NCBI GenBank assembly: GCA_963695155.1
Contig: CAVOGD010000006.1
Location: 310,001-374,000 of the forward strand
Source: SG8-30 sp963695155
Lineage (GTDB): Bacteria > Pseudomonadota > Gammaproteobacteria > Steroidobacterales > Steroidobacteraceae
Reading direction: 5' to 3'
Length of the DNA: 64,000 nt
The translations under genes and the position numbers were made by a program. Shown here piece after piece: positions 51,968 through 61,709 of the stretch. The notes under the pieces are model-generated. The model saw nothing but the letters and a program-made list of their open reading frames with translations, ran no database searches and had not been told where the DNA came from. The first letter of the stretch is position 1; the number at the start of each line of letters is the position of its first letter.

Positions 51968-53101
51968 TCAGGCCACGCGGCGGCGGCCCGACTGGCGCGC
52001 ACGCCGCGCGCCCAGCGGCACCTGTTGCGTGATGCAATGGATGTTGCCGCCACCCAGCAGGATCTCCCGCGCCGGCACCCCCACGACCTCGCGCCGCGGA
52101 AACAGCTTTTTCAATTCGCGCATCGCCCTGGCGTCGGTCAGCGGGTCCAGCAGCGGCATCACGATGCGCCGGTTGGCGATGTAGAAGTTGACGTAGGAAG
52201 CGGCCAGGCGATCGCCCGCGCGGCGCGGGCGCGTGCCCGCGCGGCGCTCGATCCCGGCCGCCTCCTTGCTCGTCATGTGCAGCGGTCCCGGCTGCGGCAG
52301 CTTGTGGACCTTGAGCCGGCGGCCGCGCGCATCGCGCGCCGCCGACAGCCGTTCGAACGCCTCGCTGCTGACCTCGTACTGCGGGTCGCTGCGGTCGTCC
52401 GGCCAGGTGAGCAGCACTACGCCCGGGCGCACGAAGCAGCACAGGTTGTCCACGTGGCCGTCGGTCTCGTCCTCGACCACGCCGCGGCCCAGCCAGATCA
52501 CCTGCTCGGCTCCCAGGTAGTCGCGCAGCCCGCGCTCGATACCCGCCCGGTCCATGCCTGGATTCCGGTTCTGGTTGAGCAGGCACTCCTCGGTCGTCAG
52601 CACCGTGCCCTGCCCGTCACAGTGGATCGAGCCGCCTTCCAGGATGAACGGCGCGCCATAGCGATCGAGCCGCTCGACCTCGAGCATCTTGCGTGCAACC
52701 CACTCGTCCTGGTCCCAGGGACGGTAAGCCCCGCCGTCCAGGCCGCCCCAGGCGTTGAACTGCCAATCCACGCCGCGCACGCGACCGCGATCGTCCGCGA
52801 CGAAAGTCGGCCCGGTGTCACGCGCCCAGGCGTCGTCAGCGCTCATCTCCACGACCTGCACCGCGTCGGGCAGGGCCGCGCGGGCGGTTCCGTATTGCGC
52901 CGCCGAGGCGCCGACCGAGACCGGCTCCGTGGCGGCGATGGCAGCCGCCACCGCGGCAAACGCCTGCTGCGCCGGCTGCGCGAGCTCGCGCCAGTTGTCG
53001 GGCCGCTGCGGCCACAGCATCCAGGTGCCGGCATGCGCCTCGAACTCGCCGGGCATGCGGAAGCCGTCGCGGCGCGGCGTGCTTTTCAGGGTGCGGGGCA
53101 T
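51968..53101 (-). CDS. aguA: Agmatine deiminase
   Basis: A 377-residue guanidino-group hydrolase that converts agmatine to N-carbamoylputrescine and ammonia, feeding putrescine. Motifs: MPGEFEAHAGTWMLWPQRPD near the start, SADDAWARDTGPTFV, ILEGGSIHCDGQGT, VVEDETDGHVDNLC with the catalytic His, and GGGNIHCITQQVP with the nucleophilic Cys. GGAGG lies directly before the ATG at 53101. The second enzyme (AguB) is not adjacent. With the spu and hss genes at the other end of the window, it completes a route arginine-agmatine-putrescine-homospermidine or GABA. Confidence 0.93.
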   Translation of the reverse strand: MPRTLKSTPRRDGFRMPGEFEAHAGTWMLWPQRPDNWRELAQPAQQAFAAVAAAIAATEPVSVGASAAQYGTARAALPDAVQVVEMSADDAWARDTGPTFVADDRGRVRGVDWQFNAWGGLDGGAYRPWDQDEWVARKMLEVERLDRYGAPFILEGGSIHCDGQGTVLTTEECLLNQNRNPGMDRAGIERGLRDYLGAEQVIWLGRGVVEDETDGHVDNLCCFVRPGVVLLTWPDDRSDPQYEVSSEAFERLSAARDARGRRLKVHKLPQPGPLHMTSKEAAGIERRAGTRPRRAGDRLAASYVNFYIANRRIVMPLLDPLTDARAMRELKKLFPRREVVGVPAREILLGGGNIHCITQQVPLGARRARQSGRRRVA

Positions 53102-53203
53102 CGCGTCCTCCCGCGCCGATTCTAGGACATTGGCGTCGGGTGCGCCGTGTCTCGGGTGTACAGGTTCGCCTGCGCTTCCACCTGCGCCGGCGCGCAACTG
53201 GTC

Positions 53204-53262
53204 AGCCGGGGTCCCCCGCTCGCTCCGTCAATCCGATAGTCGCTCGCCGGGGGACCCCGGCT
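53204..53262. terminator. 15-base-pair perfect hairpin after the copper operon
   Basis: AGCCGGGGTCCCCCG (53204-53218) pairs perfectly with CGGGGGACCCCGGCT (53248-53262) across a 29-base loop. It lies 29 bases after the stop of the P-type ATPase gene and before aguA on the same strand. No T-run follows. It most likely ends or trims the copper-operon transcript. Confidence 0.6.
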
Positions 53263-53291
53263 TCCCCACGCGCCGGCGACCGACCGTCGGC

Positions 53292-55487
53292 CTACAGGCG
53301 GATCCTGGCCAGCCTGAGTGCGTTGGCGATGACCGTCACTGAACTCAGCGACATCGCCGCTGCCGCAAAGGCTGGCGTGAGCGTCCAGCCCAGCAGCGGG
53401 TACAGCACGCCCGCCGCCAGCGGCACGCCTAGGGCGTTGTAGCCGAACGCCAGCCACAGGTTCTGCCGCACGTTGCGCAGCGTGGCGACACTGAGGCGCC
53501 GGGCGCGCGCGATGGCGGCCAGGTCGCCCTTCACCAGCGTCACGCTGGCGGTCTGCTTCGCCACGTCCGTGCCGTGTCCCATGGCGATGCCCACGTCGGC
53601 CAGCGCGAGCGCCGGCGCGTCGTTGATGCCGTCCCCCGCCATCGCCGTGCGCAGGCCCTCGCGCTGCAGCGCAGCGATCGCCGCAGCCTTGCCGTCGGGC
53701 CTGACGCCGGCGATCACGCGCCCGATGCCCAGCTCGGCGGCGACCCGGCCGGCCGCGGCCGCCGTGTCGCCGGTCAGCATGACCAGCTCGAGACCCAGCG
53801 CCCGCAGTTCAGCCAGCGCCTCGGGCGTGCCGGCGCGCAGCGGGTCGCGGGCCGTCACCAGGCCCGCGACGCGGCCGTCCACCGACACGTAGACCAGGCT
53901 CGCGCCGCGGTCCCGGGCGTCGCGCGCTTCCGCCGCGAAGTCGTCGACCGCGCCGACCCAGTCGGCGCCGCCCAGCCGCACGGCCGCCGCTCCGACCTGT
54001 CCCGCCGTGCCGGATCCCGGCGTCGAGGCCACGTCGCGCGCCAGCGGCGGACGGATCTTGCGCGCCCGTGCCGCCGCCACGACGGCGCGCGACAGCGGAT
54101 GGTCGCTCTGCTGCGCGATGCCGGCCGCCGCGCGCAGCACGTCGGTTTCGTCCAGGCCGGCGGCCACGTGCACCGCATCCACCACCGGGCTGCCTTCGGT
54201 CAGGGTGCCGGTCTTGTCGAGCACCAGCACGTCCAGCCTGGCCAGTGCCTCCAGGGCGCGCGCCTCGCGAAACAGCACGCCGGTCTGCGCGCCGCGGCCC
54301 ATGGCGGTGGTCATGGACATCGGCGTGGCCAGGCCGACCGCGCAGGGGCAGGCGATGATCAGCACGGTGACCGCGGCCACCAGCGCGTGCGCGAGCCGCG
54401 GTTCCGGCCCGGCGAGCCACCAGGCCACGGCGGCCACGACCGCCACGGCGATGACCGCGGGCACGAACCACGCCGACACGCGGTCGGCCAGCGCGTGGAT
54501 GGGCGCGCGGCTGCGCTGCGCCTCCGCCACCATGCCCACGATCCGCGCCAGCGTGCTGTCGGGACCGATTCCCTCGGCCCACATCAGCAGCGACCCGTTG
54601 CCGTTGACCGTGCCGCCGATCAGCCTGTCGCCGGGTCCCTTCGTGACCGGCACGGATTCACCGGTCACCATGGCCTCGTCCACGCTGCTGGATCCCTCCA
54701 GCACGACGCCATCCACGGGCACGCGCGCTCCCGCCCGGACCCGCAGCCGGTCCTGCTTGCGGACCGCGTCGAGCGGCACTTCCTGCTCGGCGCCGTCGTC
54801 GGCGACCCGTACCGCGACGGGCGGCGCGAGTTCGAGCAGCGCACGCAGCGCGGCCCCGGTGCGCATCCGCGCGCCGAGTTCGAGGATCTGGCCGGCCAGC
54901 ACCAGCGTCACAATCACGGCCGCCGCCTCGAAGTACAGGGGCACCATGCCCATGGCATCGCGGGCGGAGTCCGGGAACGCCCCCGGCACGATCATGCCGG
55001 CCACGCTGAACAGGTAGGCGGCCGACACGCCCAGCGAAATCAGCGTGAACATGTTGAGCCTGCGCCGCAGCGACTCGGCGCCGCGCCGCAGGAACGGCCA
55101 GCCGCAGTACAGCACGACGGGCGTGGCCAGCAGCCACTGGGCGTAGCGCGCCCACGTGGCGTGCTCGAGCGGCGCCAGCACCGGCAGCAGCATGGGACCC
55201 ATGGCCAGCCCCAGCACGGCCAGGGTCAGCGGCGCGGCCAGCCATAGCCGGCGGCGGAAATCGGCCAGCTCGGGGTTCTCGGCCGGCTTCGCGACCGCTG
55301 CGACCGGTTCCAGCGCGCAGCCGCAGTCCGCGCAGTGTCCCGGCCCGGCCGCGCGCGCCTCGGGGTGCATCGGACAACTCCAGTGCGACGTGGTCGCCGC
55401 CAGCGGCTCCAGCGCCATGCCGCACAGCGGGCAGTCGCCGGGCGCGTCGCGAGCGACCTGCGGGTGCATGGGACACGTGTAGGTCAT
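53292..55487 (-). CDS. Cu/Ag-translocating P-type ATPase (SilP/CopA-like)
   Basis: A 731-residue P1B-type pump exporting Cu(I) or Ag(I) from the cytoplasm. Instead of a CxxC metal domain it has two short heavy-metal-binding motifs at the N-terminus (YTCPMHPQV...CPLCGM and WSCPMHPEA...CADCGC). The core has VTGESVPVTKG, the transmembrane CPC in IIACPCAVGLATP, the phosphorylated Asp in LDKTGTLTEG, the HP motif QQSDHPLSRAV, and MAGDGINDAPAL. This layout is that of SilP-type pumps. Its ATG overlaps the cusA stop by four bases. It is the last gene of the efflux operon. Confidence 0.93.
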   Translation of the reverse strand: MTYTCPMHPQVARDAPGDCPLCGMALEPLAATTSHWSCPMHPEARAAGPGHCADCGCALEPVAAVAKPAENPELADFRRRLWLAAPLTLAVLGLAMGPMLLPVLAPLEHATWARYAQWLLATPVVLYCGWPFLRRGAESLRRRLNMFTLISLGVSAAYLFSVAGMIVPGAFPDSARDAMGMVPLYFEAAAVIVTLVLAGQILELGARMRTGAALRALLELAPPVAVRVADDGAEQEVPLDAVRKQDRLRVRAGARVPVDGVVLEGSSSVDEAMVTGESVPVTKGPGDRLIGGTVNGNGSLLMWAEGIGPDSTLARIVGMVAEAQRSRAPIHALADRVSAWFVPAVIAVAVVAAVAWWLAGPEPRLAHALVAAVTVLIIACPCAVGLATPMSMTTAMGRGAQTGVLFREARALEALARLDVLVLDKTGTLTEGSPVVDAVHVAAGLDETDVLRAAAGIAQQSDHPLSRAVVAAARARKIRPPLARDVASTPGSGTAGQVGAAAVRLGGADWVGAVDDFAAEARDARDRGASLVYVSVDGRVAGLVTARDPLRAGTPEALAELRALGLELVMLTGDTAAAAGRVAAELGIGRVIAGVRPDGKAAAIAALQREGLRTAMAGDGINDAPALALADVGIAMGHGTDVAKQTASVTLVKGDLAAIARARRLSVATLRNVRQNLWLAFGYNALGVPLAAGVLYPLLGWTLTPAFAAAAMSLSSVTVIANALRLARIRL

Positions 55488-58400
55488 GCCACCTCTCCCT
55501 GCGGTCCGCCCAGCCCGGCCCGCTTCCACAGCAGGAACACCGAGGGGATGACGACCAGCGTGAGCAGCGTGGCGCTGACCATGCCGCCCACCATGGGCGC
55601 GGCGATGCGGCGCATCACCTCGGAGCCCGTGCCCGTGCCCCACATGATCGGCAACAGGCCGACGATGATGGTCAGCACCGTCATGAGCTTGGGCCGCAGC
55701 CGCAGCAGCGCGCCGTCGCTGATGGCCTCACGAAGATCCGTTTCCGCCAGCGGGCGACCTTCCGCAGCCGCAACCGCCACGCGGCGGTCCCAGGCGTGAT
55801 TCAGGTACAGCAGCATGATGACGCCGGTCTCCGCGGCGACGCCCGCCAGGGCGATGAAGCCCACGGCCACCGCGATGCTGAGGTTGTAGCCGAGCGCGAA
55901 CAACAGCCAGACGCCGCCGACCAGCGCGAACGGCAGGCAGCCCAGGATCAGGGCCACGTCGCCGAAGCGCCGGAAATTGAGGTACAGCAGCAGCACGATG
56001 ATCGCCAGCGTGAACGGTACCACGACGCGCAGCCGCTCGACCGCCCGCTCCCAGTATTCGTACTGGCCGGACCACTGCAGGCCGTAGCCGGCCGGCAACC
56101 CGACCTGCTGCGCGACCCGCTCGCGCGCCTCGGCCACGAACGAGCCGAGGTCGCGGTCCCGGATGTCCACGAACACCCACCCCGACGGCCGCGTGTTCTC
56201 GCTGCGGATCATGGACGGGCCGTCGGTGATGCGCACCGTCGCGACGTCGCCGAGCGTGAGGTGCGCGCCGGAGGGCGCGACGATCGGCAGGCTGCGCAGC
56301 CGCTCCAGCGAATTGCGCCAGTCCTGCGGGTAGCGCAGGTTGACCGGGTACCTTTCCAGCCCCTCGACGGTGGTCGCGATGGTCATGCCGCCGATCGCCA
56401 TTTCGACGACCTCGTGAACGTCCGCGACGTTCAGCCCATGGCGCGCGGCGTCGGCGCGGCGGATATCCACGTCCACGTAGCGCCCGGTCGCGGCCCGCTC
56501 CGCATACACCGACGCCAGCCCCGGCATGCCCGCAATCGCGCGCTCGACCTCCAGCCCGATGCGCTCGATCACCGCCAGGTCGGGCCCCGAGACCTTGATG
56601 CCCAGCGGCGTCTTGATGCCGGTGGCCAGCATGTCGATGCGGGTCTTGATCGGCGGCACCCAGGTGTTGGCCAGGCCGGGGACCTGCACGACGCGGTCCA
56701 GCTCCTGCCGGAGTTTCTGCGGCGTCATGCCCGGGCGCCACTGCTCGCGGGGCTTGAGCCGGATGGTCGTCTCGAGCATCTCGAAGGGCGCCGGGTCGGT
56801 CGCCGTCTCGGCGCGGCCCGCCTTGCCGAACACCGTATCCACCTCCGGCACCGACTTGATCAGCCGGTCGGTCTGCTGCAGCAGCGCGCGCACGGTGTCG
56901 GCCGACACGCCGGGCAGGGCCGTCGGCATGTACATGAGGTCGCCCTCGTCGAGTTCCGGCATGAACTCCGTGCCCAGCTCCAGGTACGGCCAGGCCGTCG
57001 CCACCAGGATCGCCGCCGCCGCCGCCACGACGCTTCGCGGGTGGCGCAGCGACAGGGCCACCAGCGGCCGGTAGGCCGCCATGGTTGCACGGTTCACCGG
57101 GTTGTCGCGCTCCGGCCGCACGCGCCCGCGCACCAGCAGCGTGATCAGCACGGGCACCAGCGTGATGGACAGCAGCGCGGCCGCCACCATCGCGTAGGTC
57201 TTGGTGTAGGCCAGCGGCGCAAACAACCTGCCCTCCTGCGCACCGAGCGCGAAGACCGGCAGGAACGACAGCGCCACGATCATCAGCGAGAAGAACAGCG
57301 ACGGCCCGACCTCGAGGCAGGCCTCCACCACCAGCTCGACGCGGTCCTTGCCGTGCAGGAACTCGTGCTCGAGCTTCTTGTGCACGTTCTCGATCATGAC
57401 GATGCTGGCGTCGACCATCGCGCCGATCGCGATGGCAATGCCGCCCAGCGACATGATGTTGGCGTTGATGCCCTGGAAGTACATGACGAGGAAGGCGGCC
57501 AGCACGCCCAGCGGCAAGGTCACGACGATCACGACGCTCGAGCGGAAGTGGAACAGGAACAGCGCGCACACCAGCGCGACGACGACGAACTCCTCCAGCA
57601 GCTTGCCGCGCAGGTTGTCCACCGCCCGCTGGATCAGGGCTGAGCGGTCGTACGTCTCGACGATCTGCACGCCCGCCGGCAACCCCTGGCGCAACTCGTC
57701 CAGCCGGGCACGCACCTGGCGGATGGTGTCGCGCGCATTCTCCCCGCTGCGCATGACCACGATGCCGCCCGCCACCTCGCCCTCGCCGTCGAGTTCGGCG
57801 ATGCCGCGGCGCATCTCCGGTCCCAGCCGGACATCGGCGACGTCCGACAGCAGCACCGGCACGCCCGCCGTCGCCTTCAGCGGCAGCCGCCGCAGGTCGT
57901 CGATGCCGAGCAGGTACCCGGAGGCACGCACCATGTACTCGGCCTCGCCCATCTCCAGGACCGAGCCGCCGGCCTCCCGGTTGCCACGTTCGACCGCCCT
58001 CTTCACGTCGTCGAGCATGAGCCCGTGGCCGCGCAGGCGCAGCGGATCCACGACGACCTGGTACTGCTTCACCATGCCGCCCACCGTCGCCACTTCCGCG
58101 ACGCCCGGGACCGACTGCAGCTCGTACTTGAGGAACCAGTCCTGCAGGCTGCGCAGCTGCGCGAGGTCGTGCCGGCCGCTGCGGTCCACCAGCGCGTACT
58201 GGTAGATCCAGCCGACGCCGGTCGCGTCGGGACCCAGCGCCGGCAGCAGCCCGGCGGGCAGCCGCGGCGCCGCCTGGCTCAGGTATTCCAGCACCCGCGA
58301 GCGGGCCCAGTACAGGTCGGTGCCGTCCTCGAACAGCACGTAGACGAAGGAGTCGCCGAAGAACGAGTAGCCGCGCACCGTGGTGGCGCGCGGCACGGAC

Positions 58401-58621
58401 ATCAGTGCCGTCGTCAGGGGATAGGTCACCTGGTCCTCGACCACGCGCGGCGACTGGCCCGGGAACGACGTGCGCACGATGACCTGCACGTCCGACAGGT
58501 CGGGAATGGCGTCCACCGGCGTGCGCGCCAGCGCCCAGAAGCCGGCGACCATCAGCAGCCCGGCCAGCATCAGCACCAGCACGCGGTTCGACATCGAGCC
58601 GCGGATGATTGCCTCGATCAT
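55484..58621 (-). CDS. cusA: Cu(I)/Ag(I) efflux RND transporter CusA
   Basis: A 1045-residue inner-membrane RND pump with 12 helices. The three methionines that bind Cu(I)/Ag(I) in E. coli CusA have counterparts in the same contexts: EFMPELDEGDLMYMP, PFEMLETTIRL and TRIDMLATGIKTPLG (roughly residues 555, 610 and 660). This separates it from Zn/Co/Cd pumps (CzcA). The start MIEAIIRGSMSNRVLV is typical. It overlaps cusB and the ATPase gene by four bases each, giving strict coupling. It exports metal from periplasm or cytoplasm through CusB and CusC. Confidence 0.95.
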   Translation of the reverse strand: MIEAIIRGSMSNRVLVLMLAGLLMVAGFWALARTPVDAIPDLSDVQVIVRTSFPGQSPRVVEDQVTYPLTTALMSVPRATTVRGYSFFGDSFVYVLFEDGTDLYWARSRVLEYLSQAAPRLPAGLLPALGPDATGVGWIYQYALVDRSGRHDLAQLRSLQDWFLKYELQSVPGVAEVATVGGMVKQYQVVVDPLRLRGHGLMLDDVKRAVERGNREAGGSVLEMGEAEYMVRASGYLLGIDDLRRLPLKATAGVPVLLSDVADVRLGPEMRRGIAELDGEGEVAGGIVVMRSGENARDTIRQVRARLDELRQGLPAGVQIVETYDRSALIQRAVDNLRGKLLEEFVVVALVCALFLFHFRSSVVIVVTLPLGVLAAFLVMYFQGINANIMSLGGIAIAIGAMVDASIVMIENVHKKLEHEFLHGKDRVELVVEACLEVGPSLFFSLMIVALSFLPVFALGAQEGRLFAPLAYTKTYAMVAAALLSITLVPVLITLLVRGRVRPERDNPVNRATMAAYRPLVALSLRHPRSVVAAAAAILVATAWPYLELGTEFMPELDEGDLMYMPTALPGVSADTVRALLQQTDRLIKSVPEVDTVFGKAGRAETATDPAPFEMLETTIRLKPREQWRPGMTPQKLRQELDRVVQVPGLANTWVPPIKTRIDMLATGIKTPLGIKVSGPDLAVIERIGLEVERAIAGMPGLASVYAERAATGRYVDVDIRRADAARHGLNVADVHEVVEMAIGGMTIATTVEGLERYPVNLRYPQDWRNSLERLRSLPIVAPSGAHLTLGDVATVRITDGPSMIRSENTRPSGWVFVDIRDRDLGSFVAEARERVAQQVGLPAGYGLQWSGQYEYWERAVERLRVVVPFTLAIIVLLLYLNFRRFGDVALILGCLPFALVGGVWLLFALGYNLSIAVAVGFIALAGVAAETGVIMLLYLNHAWDRRVAVAAAEGRPLAETDLREAISDGALLRLRPKLMTVLTIIVGLLPIMWGTGTGSEVMRRIAAPMVGGMVSATLLTLVVIPSVFLLWKRAGLGGPQGEVA

Positions 58622-59955
58622 GGGGCGCCCTCCGCGCCCGCGGCCTCGAAGCGCCGGACCGCGCCGCGCACCTGCGACTCCGAGTCGATCATGAACTGCC
58701 CCGACACCACGACCTGGTCGCCTTCGGCGAGCCCCCCGCGCACCTCCACCTGTTCGCCGCTCTCGCGCCCGGCCACGACCTCGCGCGCGGCGAACCTGCC
58801 GCCGCCCAGCGCCACGATCACGCGTTCGCCGCGACCGGTGCGGATCAGCGCCTCGGCGGGCACGAGCAGCACCGGTTCGCCGGCCCCGCCTTCGATGCGC
58901 ACGTTGGCGAGCATGCCGGCGCGCAGCCGGCCGCCGGCGTTGCCGACCGCGAGGCGGGCCTGCAGCGTGCGCGTCGCCTCGTTGAGGCCGGGCAGCACTT
59001 CGAGGACTTCGGCGATAAAGCGCTCGCCCGGCAGCGCGGTGAAGGACACCGTCGCCGGCGCGCCGGCCCGCACCCGCGCCGCGTCCGCCTCGGGCACCTC
59101 GGCCACGACCCAGTAGCGGTCGACCGGGGCGATCGTCATGGCGCTCATGCCGGGTTCGGCCAGCCCGCCGTCGCGAATACCGAGCATCGCCACGGTGCCG
59201 TCCACGGGTGCGTGGTAGGTGACCCGTTCGCTGACGCTGCGGGTCTCGCGCAGCCGCGTGACCGTCGCGGCGTCCAGTCCCAGCGACTGCAGTCGCTGTG
59301 CCGAGGCGGCAATCAGCGCGGTCTCGCCCAGGTCCAGCGCATGCACGAACTCGCGCTGCGCGGCCGCCAGGCGTGGCGAGAACACCGCAAAGAGCGCCTG
59401 GCCGCGCCGCACGGTTTCGCCCTCCGCGCGCACCGCGAGCCGTTCGACGAAACCGTCGGCTCGCACCCGCACCTCGACCTTGCCGCGGTCGTCGTAGGCC
59501 ACGGCACCGACCGTCTCGACGGCCTGGCCGAGCGCGTCACGCCGCACGGTTGCGGTGCGCACGCCCAGGTTGTTCACCATGGCCGGCGACAGCAGAACGC
59601 CGTCGTCGCCGCCCGGCGGGTCCCCATACACGGGCACGAAATCCATACCCATCTCGTCCTTGCGGGGCGTGGGCGAAGTCACCAGCGGGTCGTGGGGGTG
59701 CCGGTAATAGAGCGGATCGCCCGCACCGGGCTGCGCCGCGCGCACCTCGACGAGGTCCATGCCGCAGATCGGGCAGCGACCGGGCTCCTTCGCAGTCACC
59801 TGCGGGTGCATCGGGCACTGATAGGACGGTTCCAGGTGCTTGCTTGCATGCTCGAGCGCGGTTTCGGCGCCGGCGGATGGCTGGCTGCCGCCGCAGGCGC
59901 CCAGCAGCAGCGCTGCCGCGGCCAGCACGGTTGCTGTCACGAGGGTGCGATTCAT
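58618..59955 (-). CDS. cusB: RND efflux periplasmic adaptor CusB with heavy-metal-binding domain
   Basis: A 445-residue membrane-fusion lipoprotein (lipobox LLGAC, Cys near residue 20) that links CusA with CusC. Near residues 48-70 it carries the heavy-metal-binding motif YQCPMHPQVTAKEPGRCPIC, the same type as on the ATPase, which may hand over Cu(I). Then come the barrel-sandwich and hairpin segments (VRADGFVERLAVRAEGETV) and a C-terminal domain (RVIVALGGGRFAAREV). No separate CusF gene is present, so this domain could replace it. It overlaps both neighbours by four bases. Confidence 0.92.
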   Translation of the reverse strand: MNRTLVTATVLAAAALLLGACGGSQPSAGAETALEHASKHLEPSYQCPMHPQVTAKEPGRCPICGMDLVEVRAAQPGAGDPLYYRHPHDPLVTSPTPRKDEMGMDFVPVYGDPPGGDDGVLLSPAMVNNLGVRTATVRRDALGQAVETVGAVAYDDRGKVEVRVRADGFVERLAVRAEGETVRRGQALFAVFSPRLAAAQREFVHALDLGETALIAASAQRLQSLGLDAATVTRLRETRSVSERVTYHAPVDGTVAMLGIRDGGLAEPGMSAMTIAPVDRYWVVAEVPEADAARVRAGAPATVSFTALPGERFIAEVLEVLPGLNEATRTLQARLAVGNAGGRLRAGMLANVRIEGGAGEPVLLVPAEALIRTGRGERVIVALGGGRFAAREVVAGRESGEQVEVRGGLAEGDQVVVSGQFMIDSESQVRGAVRRFEAAGAEGAP

Positions 59956-61223
59956 GGCTGTTCTCCGGAGAGGTATCTGATTTCGGCGCGGGCCCGCGCG
60001 CGGTCGGCCCGGCTGCGGGCCAAGCGGTCGCGTACGTCGAGCAGGCGCCGTTGCGCGTCGATCAGGTCGGCCAGCGAGCCGTCGGCGGCGCGGTAGGCCG
60101 ACAGCGCGGCATCCACCGACACCTCGGCCAGGCGCTGCACCTGCGACTCATACAGCGCCAGAATCTCGTCGAGGCGCGCCGCCCTGGCATGGGCGGCACG
60201 CAGGCTGCCCTCAAGCTCGCGCCGTTCATCCGACCGTCGTGCGGTCGCAGCACGTGTCCGCGCGCGCGCCGCGGCCACGTCGCGGTCCTGGCGGTCGCGC
60301 GTGAACAGGGGCAGGTCGAAGGTCACCATCGCACTCAGCATGTCGGGCCGTGCGGCACCGCCCATCGAGTCACCGCGGCGGAACCCGTAGGACAGGTCGA
60401 ACCCGAAGGACGGCTTGTAGGCCTGCGCCGCCAGCGCGGAGTCCGATTCGGCGGCCGCGGTCTCGAAGTCCATGGCGATGAGCCGCGGGTGGGACCCGAG
60501 CTGCTCCAGCAGCCGTTCCAGCGGCGGGCCCTGGCCGCCATCGGGCGTGGCGGCGACACGTTCCGGCAGCGTCGGGACGTCCATCCAGCGCAGCAGCTCC
60601 GCGCTCATGACGTCCCGCTCGCGCCCGATGTCAATGCTGCGTTCGGCCAGCTCGAGCGTCATCAGGCGCGCCTCCAGCAGGCCGGCCTGCGCGCCGTCCC
60701 CGGACGCATAGGCGGCGAGGATGCCGGCGACCAGCGTCTCGGCCCAGCGGCGCTGCGACTCCAGGATGACCGCCGCCGCATCCAGATAGTCGAGTTCGTG
60801 CCAGGCCTGCGCGACGGCCAGCCGCACCCTGCGCGCGCGATCGTTTGCCGTCTCCGCCATGGCCAGCGAGCGCCGCTCGAAGCCCGCGCGGGCCAGGCTG
60901 CGCGACCTGCCGGCCGGCAGGCGCTGCATAAGCCCGACCTCCAGCATGGTCATCTCTTCGGCGTCGAGCGCGAACGAATCGGTCGGCACGCTGACGGCGC
61001 CGACCCGCGCCTCCGGGTCCGGCAGCTGGCCGGCCGAAACCGCCATCTCCCGCATCGCGGCCGATTCGTCCTCGATGGCCAGCCGGCCCGCATCGCGGGC
61101 GACCGCGATGCGCTGGGCTTCCTCGAGGGTCATGACGTCGGCGCCCGCGGCAGCCGCCGCGAACAACGTCACGAGTGTGATCAGGGCTGTCTGACCCGCC
61201 CTGCGGTCGTGGATCCTGTGCAT
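59952..61223 (-). CDS. cusC: Outer-membrane efflux channel of the TolC family (CusC-like)
   Basis: A 423-residue outer-membrane channel. It has a signal sequence (LITLVTLFAAAAAGADV) and begins MTLEEAQRIAVARDAGRLAI, the typical TolC-family opening, with two long helical repeats and DLIDAQRRLLDVRDRLARS near the end. No lipobox Cys is seen, unlike E. coli CusC. GGAGGAGGC precedes the ATG. It forms the exit duct for the CusBA pump, and its stop overlaps the cusB start. Confidence 0.88.
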   Translation of the reverse strand: MHRIHDRRAGQTALITLVTLFAAAAAGADVMTLEEAQRIAVARDAGRLAIEDESAAMREMAVSAGQLPDPEARVGAVSVPTDSFALDAEEMTMLEVGLMQRLPAGRSRSLARAGFERRSLAMAETANDRARRVRLAVAQAWHELDYLDAAAVILESQRRWAETLVAGILAAYASGDGAQAGLLEARLMTLELAERSIDIGRERDVMSAELLRWMDVPTLPERVAATPDGGQGPPLERLLEQLGSHPRLIAMDFETAAAESDSALAAQAYKPSFGFDLSYGFRRGDSMGGAARPDMLSAMVTFDLPLFTRDRQDRDVAAARARTRAATARRSDERRELEGSLRAAHARAARLDEILALYESQVQRLAEVSVDAALSAYRAADGSLADLIDAQRRLLDVRDRLARSRADRARARAEIRYLSGEQP

Positions 61224-61269
61224 GCCTCCTCCTGCCGAAACGTCGTGCGGACGCCGCTGGCGGGAGTGG

Positions 61270-61701
61270 CTATTTCAGGTAGGTGCAGTACCGTTGCTGG
61301 ACGGTGCGGGGCGCAATGCAGCGTGCGGGATCGGGCGGCGCCCTGGGTGCGGCGTGACCCGGCCCGGCCAGCGTCGCGTGCAGAATCGCCGGCGCAATGG
61401 CGACGCCCGGGTGCGTGTCGGGCGCCTTGACGGTCTTGGCGGCCAGTGCCGGTTCGCCGGCTGCCGCGCAGTCGAGCGCCACCGCGGTGCTGCAGTCGTG
61501 GGACTCGTCGGCCGGCGGCGGGCAGTGCGGGCAGTCGTGCCCGTCGCCGCCCGGCATCTCGGGGACCGGCTCGCCGGCACCGTGCATTCCGGACGCCGCA
61601 CAGGGCTGCACCGCGAGCCCGAGCCAGCTCGCCGCGAACAGCACCACCGCCGCCCGGCCGAGCGGCAGCGAGTAATGCCTGAGAGCGCCCAGCAAGTTCA
61701 T
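61270..61701 (-). CDS. Secreted Cys/His-containing protein at the head of the copper operon
   Basis: A 143-residue protein with an N-terminal signal or anchor (GRAAVVLFAASWLGLAVQPC). The middle has a metal-site-like HDCPHCPPPADESHDC with nearby Met and His (SGMHGAGEPVPEMPGGDGHD), and another Cys pair lies near the C-terminus (RCIAPRTVQQRYC). I do not recognise a named family; it resembles small periplasmic copper-responsive proteins (CopL or DUF2946-like). It leads the cusCBA-ATPase operon, 46 bases before cusC, and may sense or buffer copper. Confidence 0.65.
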   Translation of the reverse strand: MNLLGALRHYSLPLGRAAVVLFAASWLGLAVQPCAASGMHGAGEPVPEMPGGDGHDCPHCPPPADESHDCSTAVALDCAAAGEPALAAKTVKAPDTHPGVAIAPAILHATLAGPGHAAPRAPPDPARCIAPRTVQQRYCTYLK

Positions 61702-61709
61702 GCCCGTAG

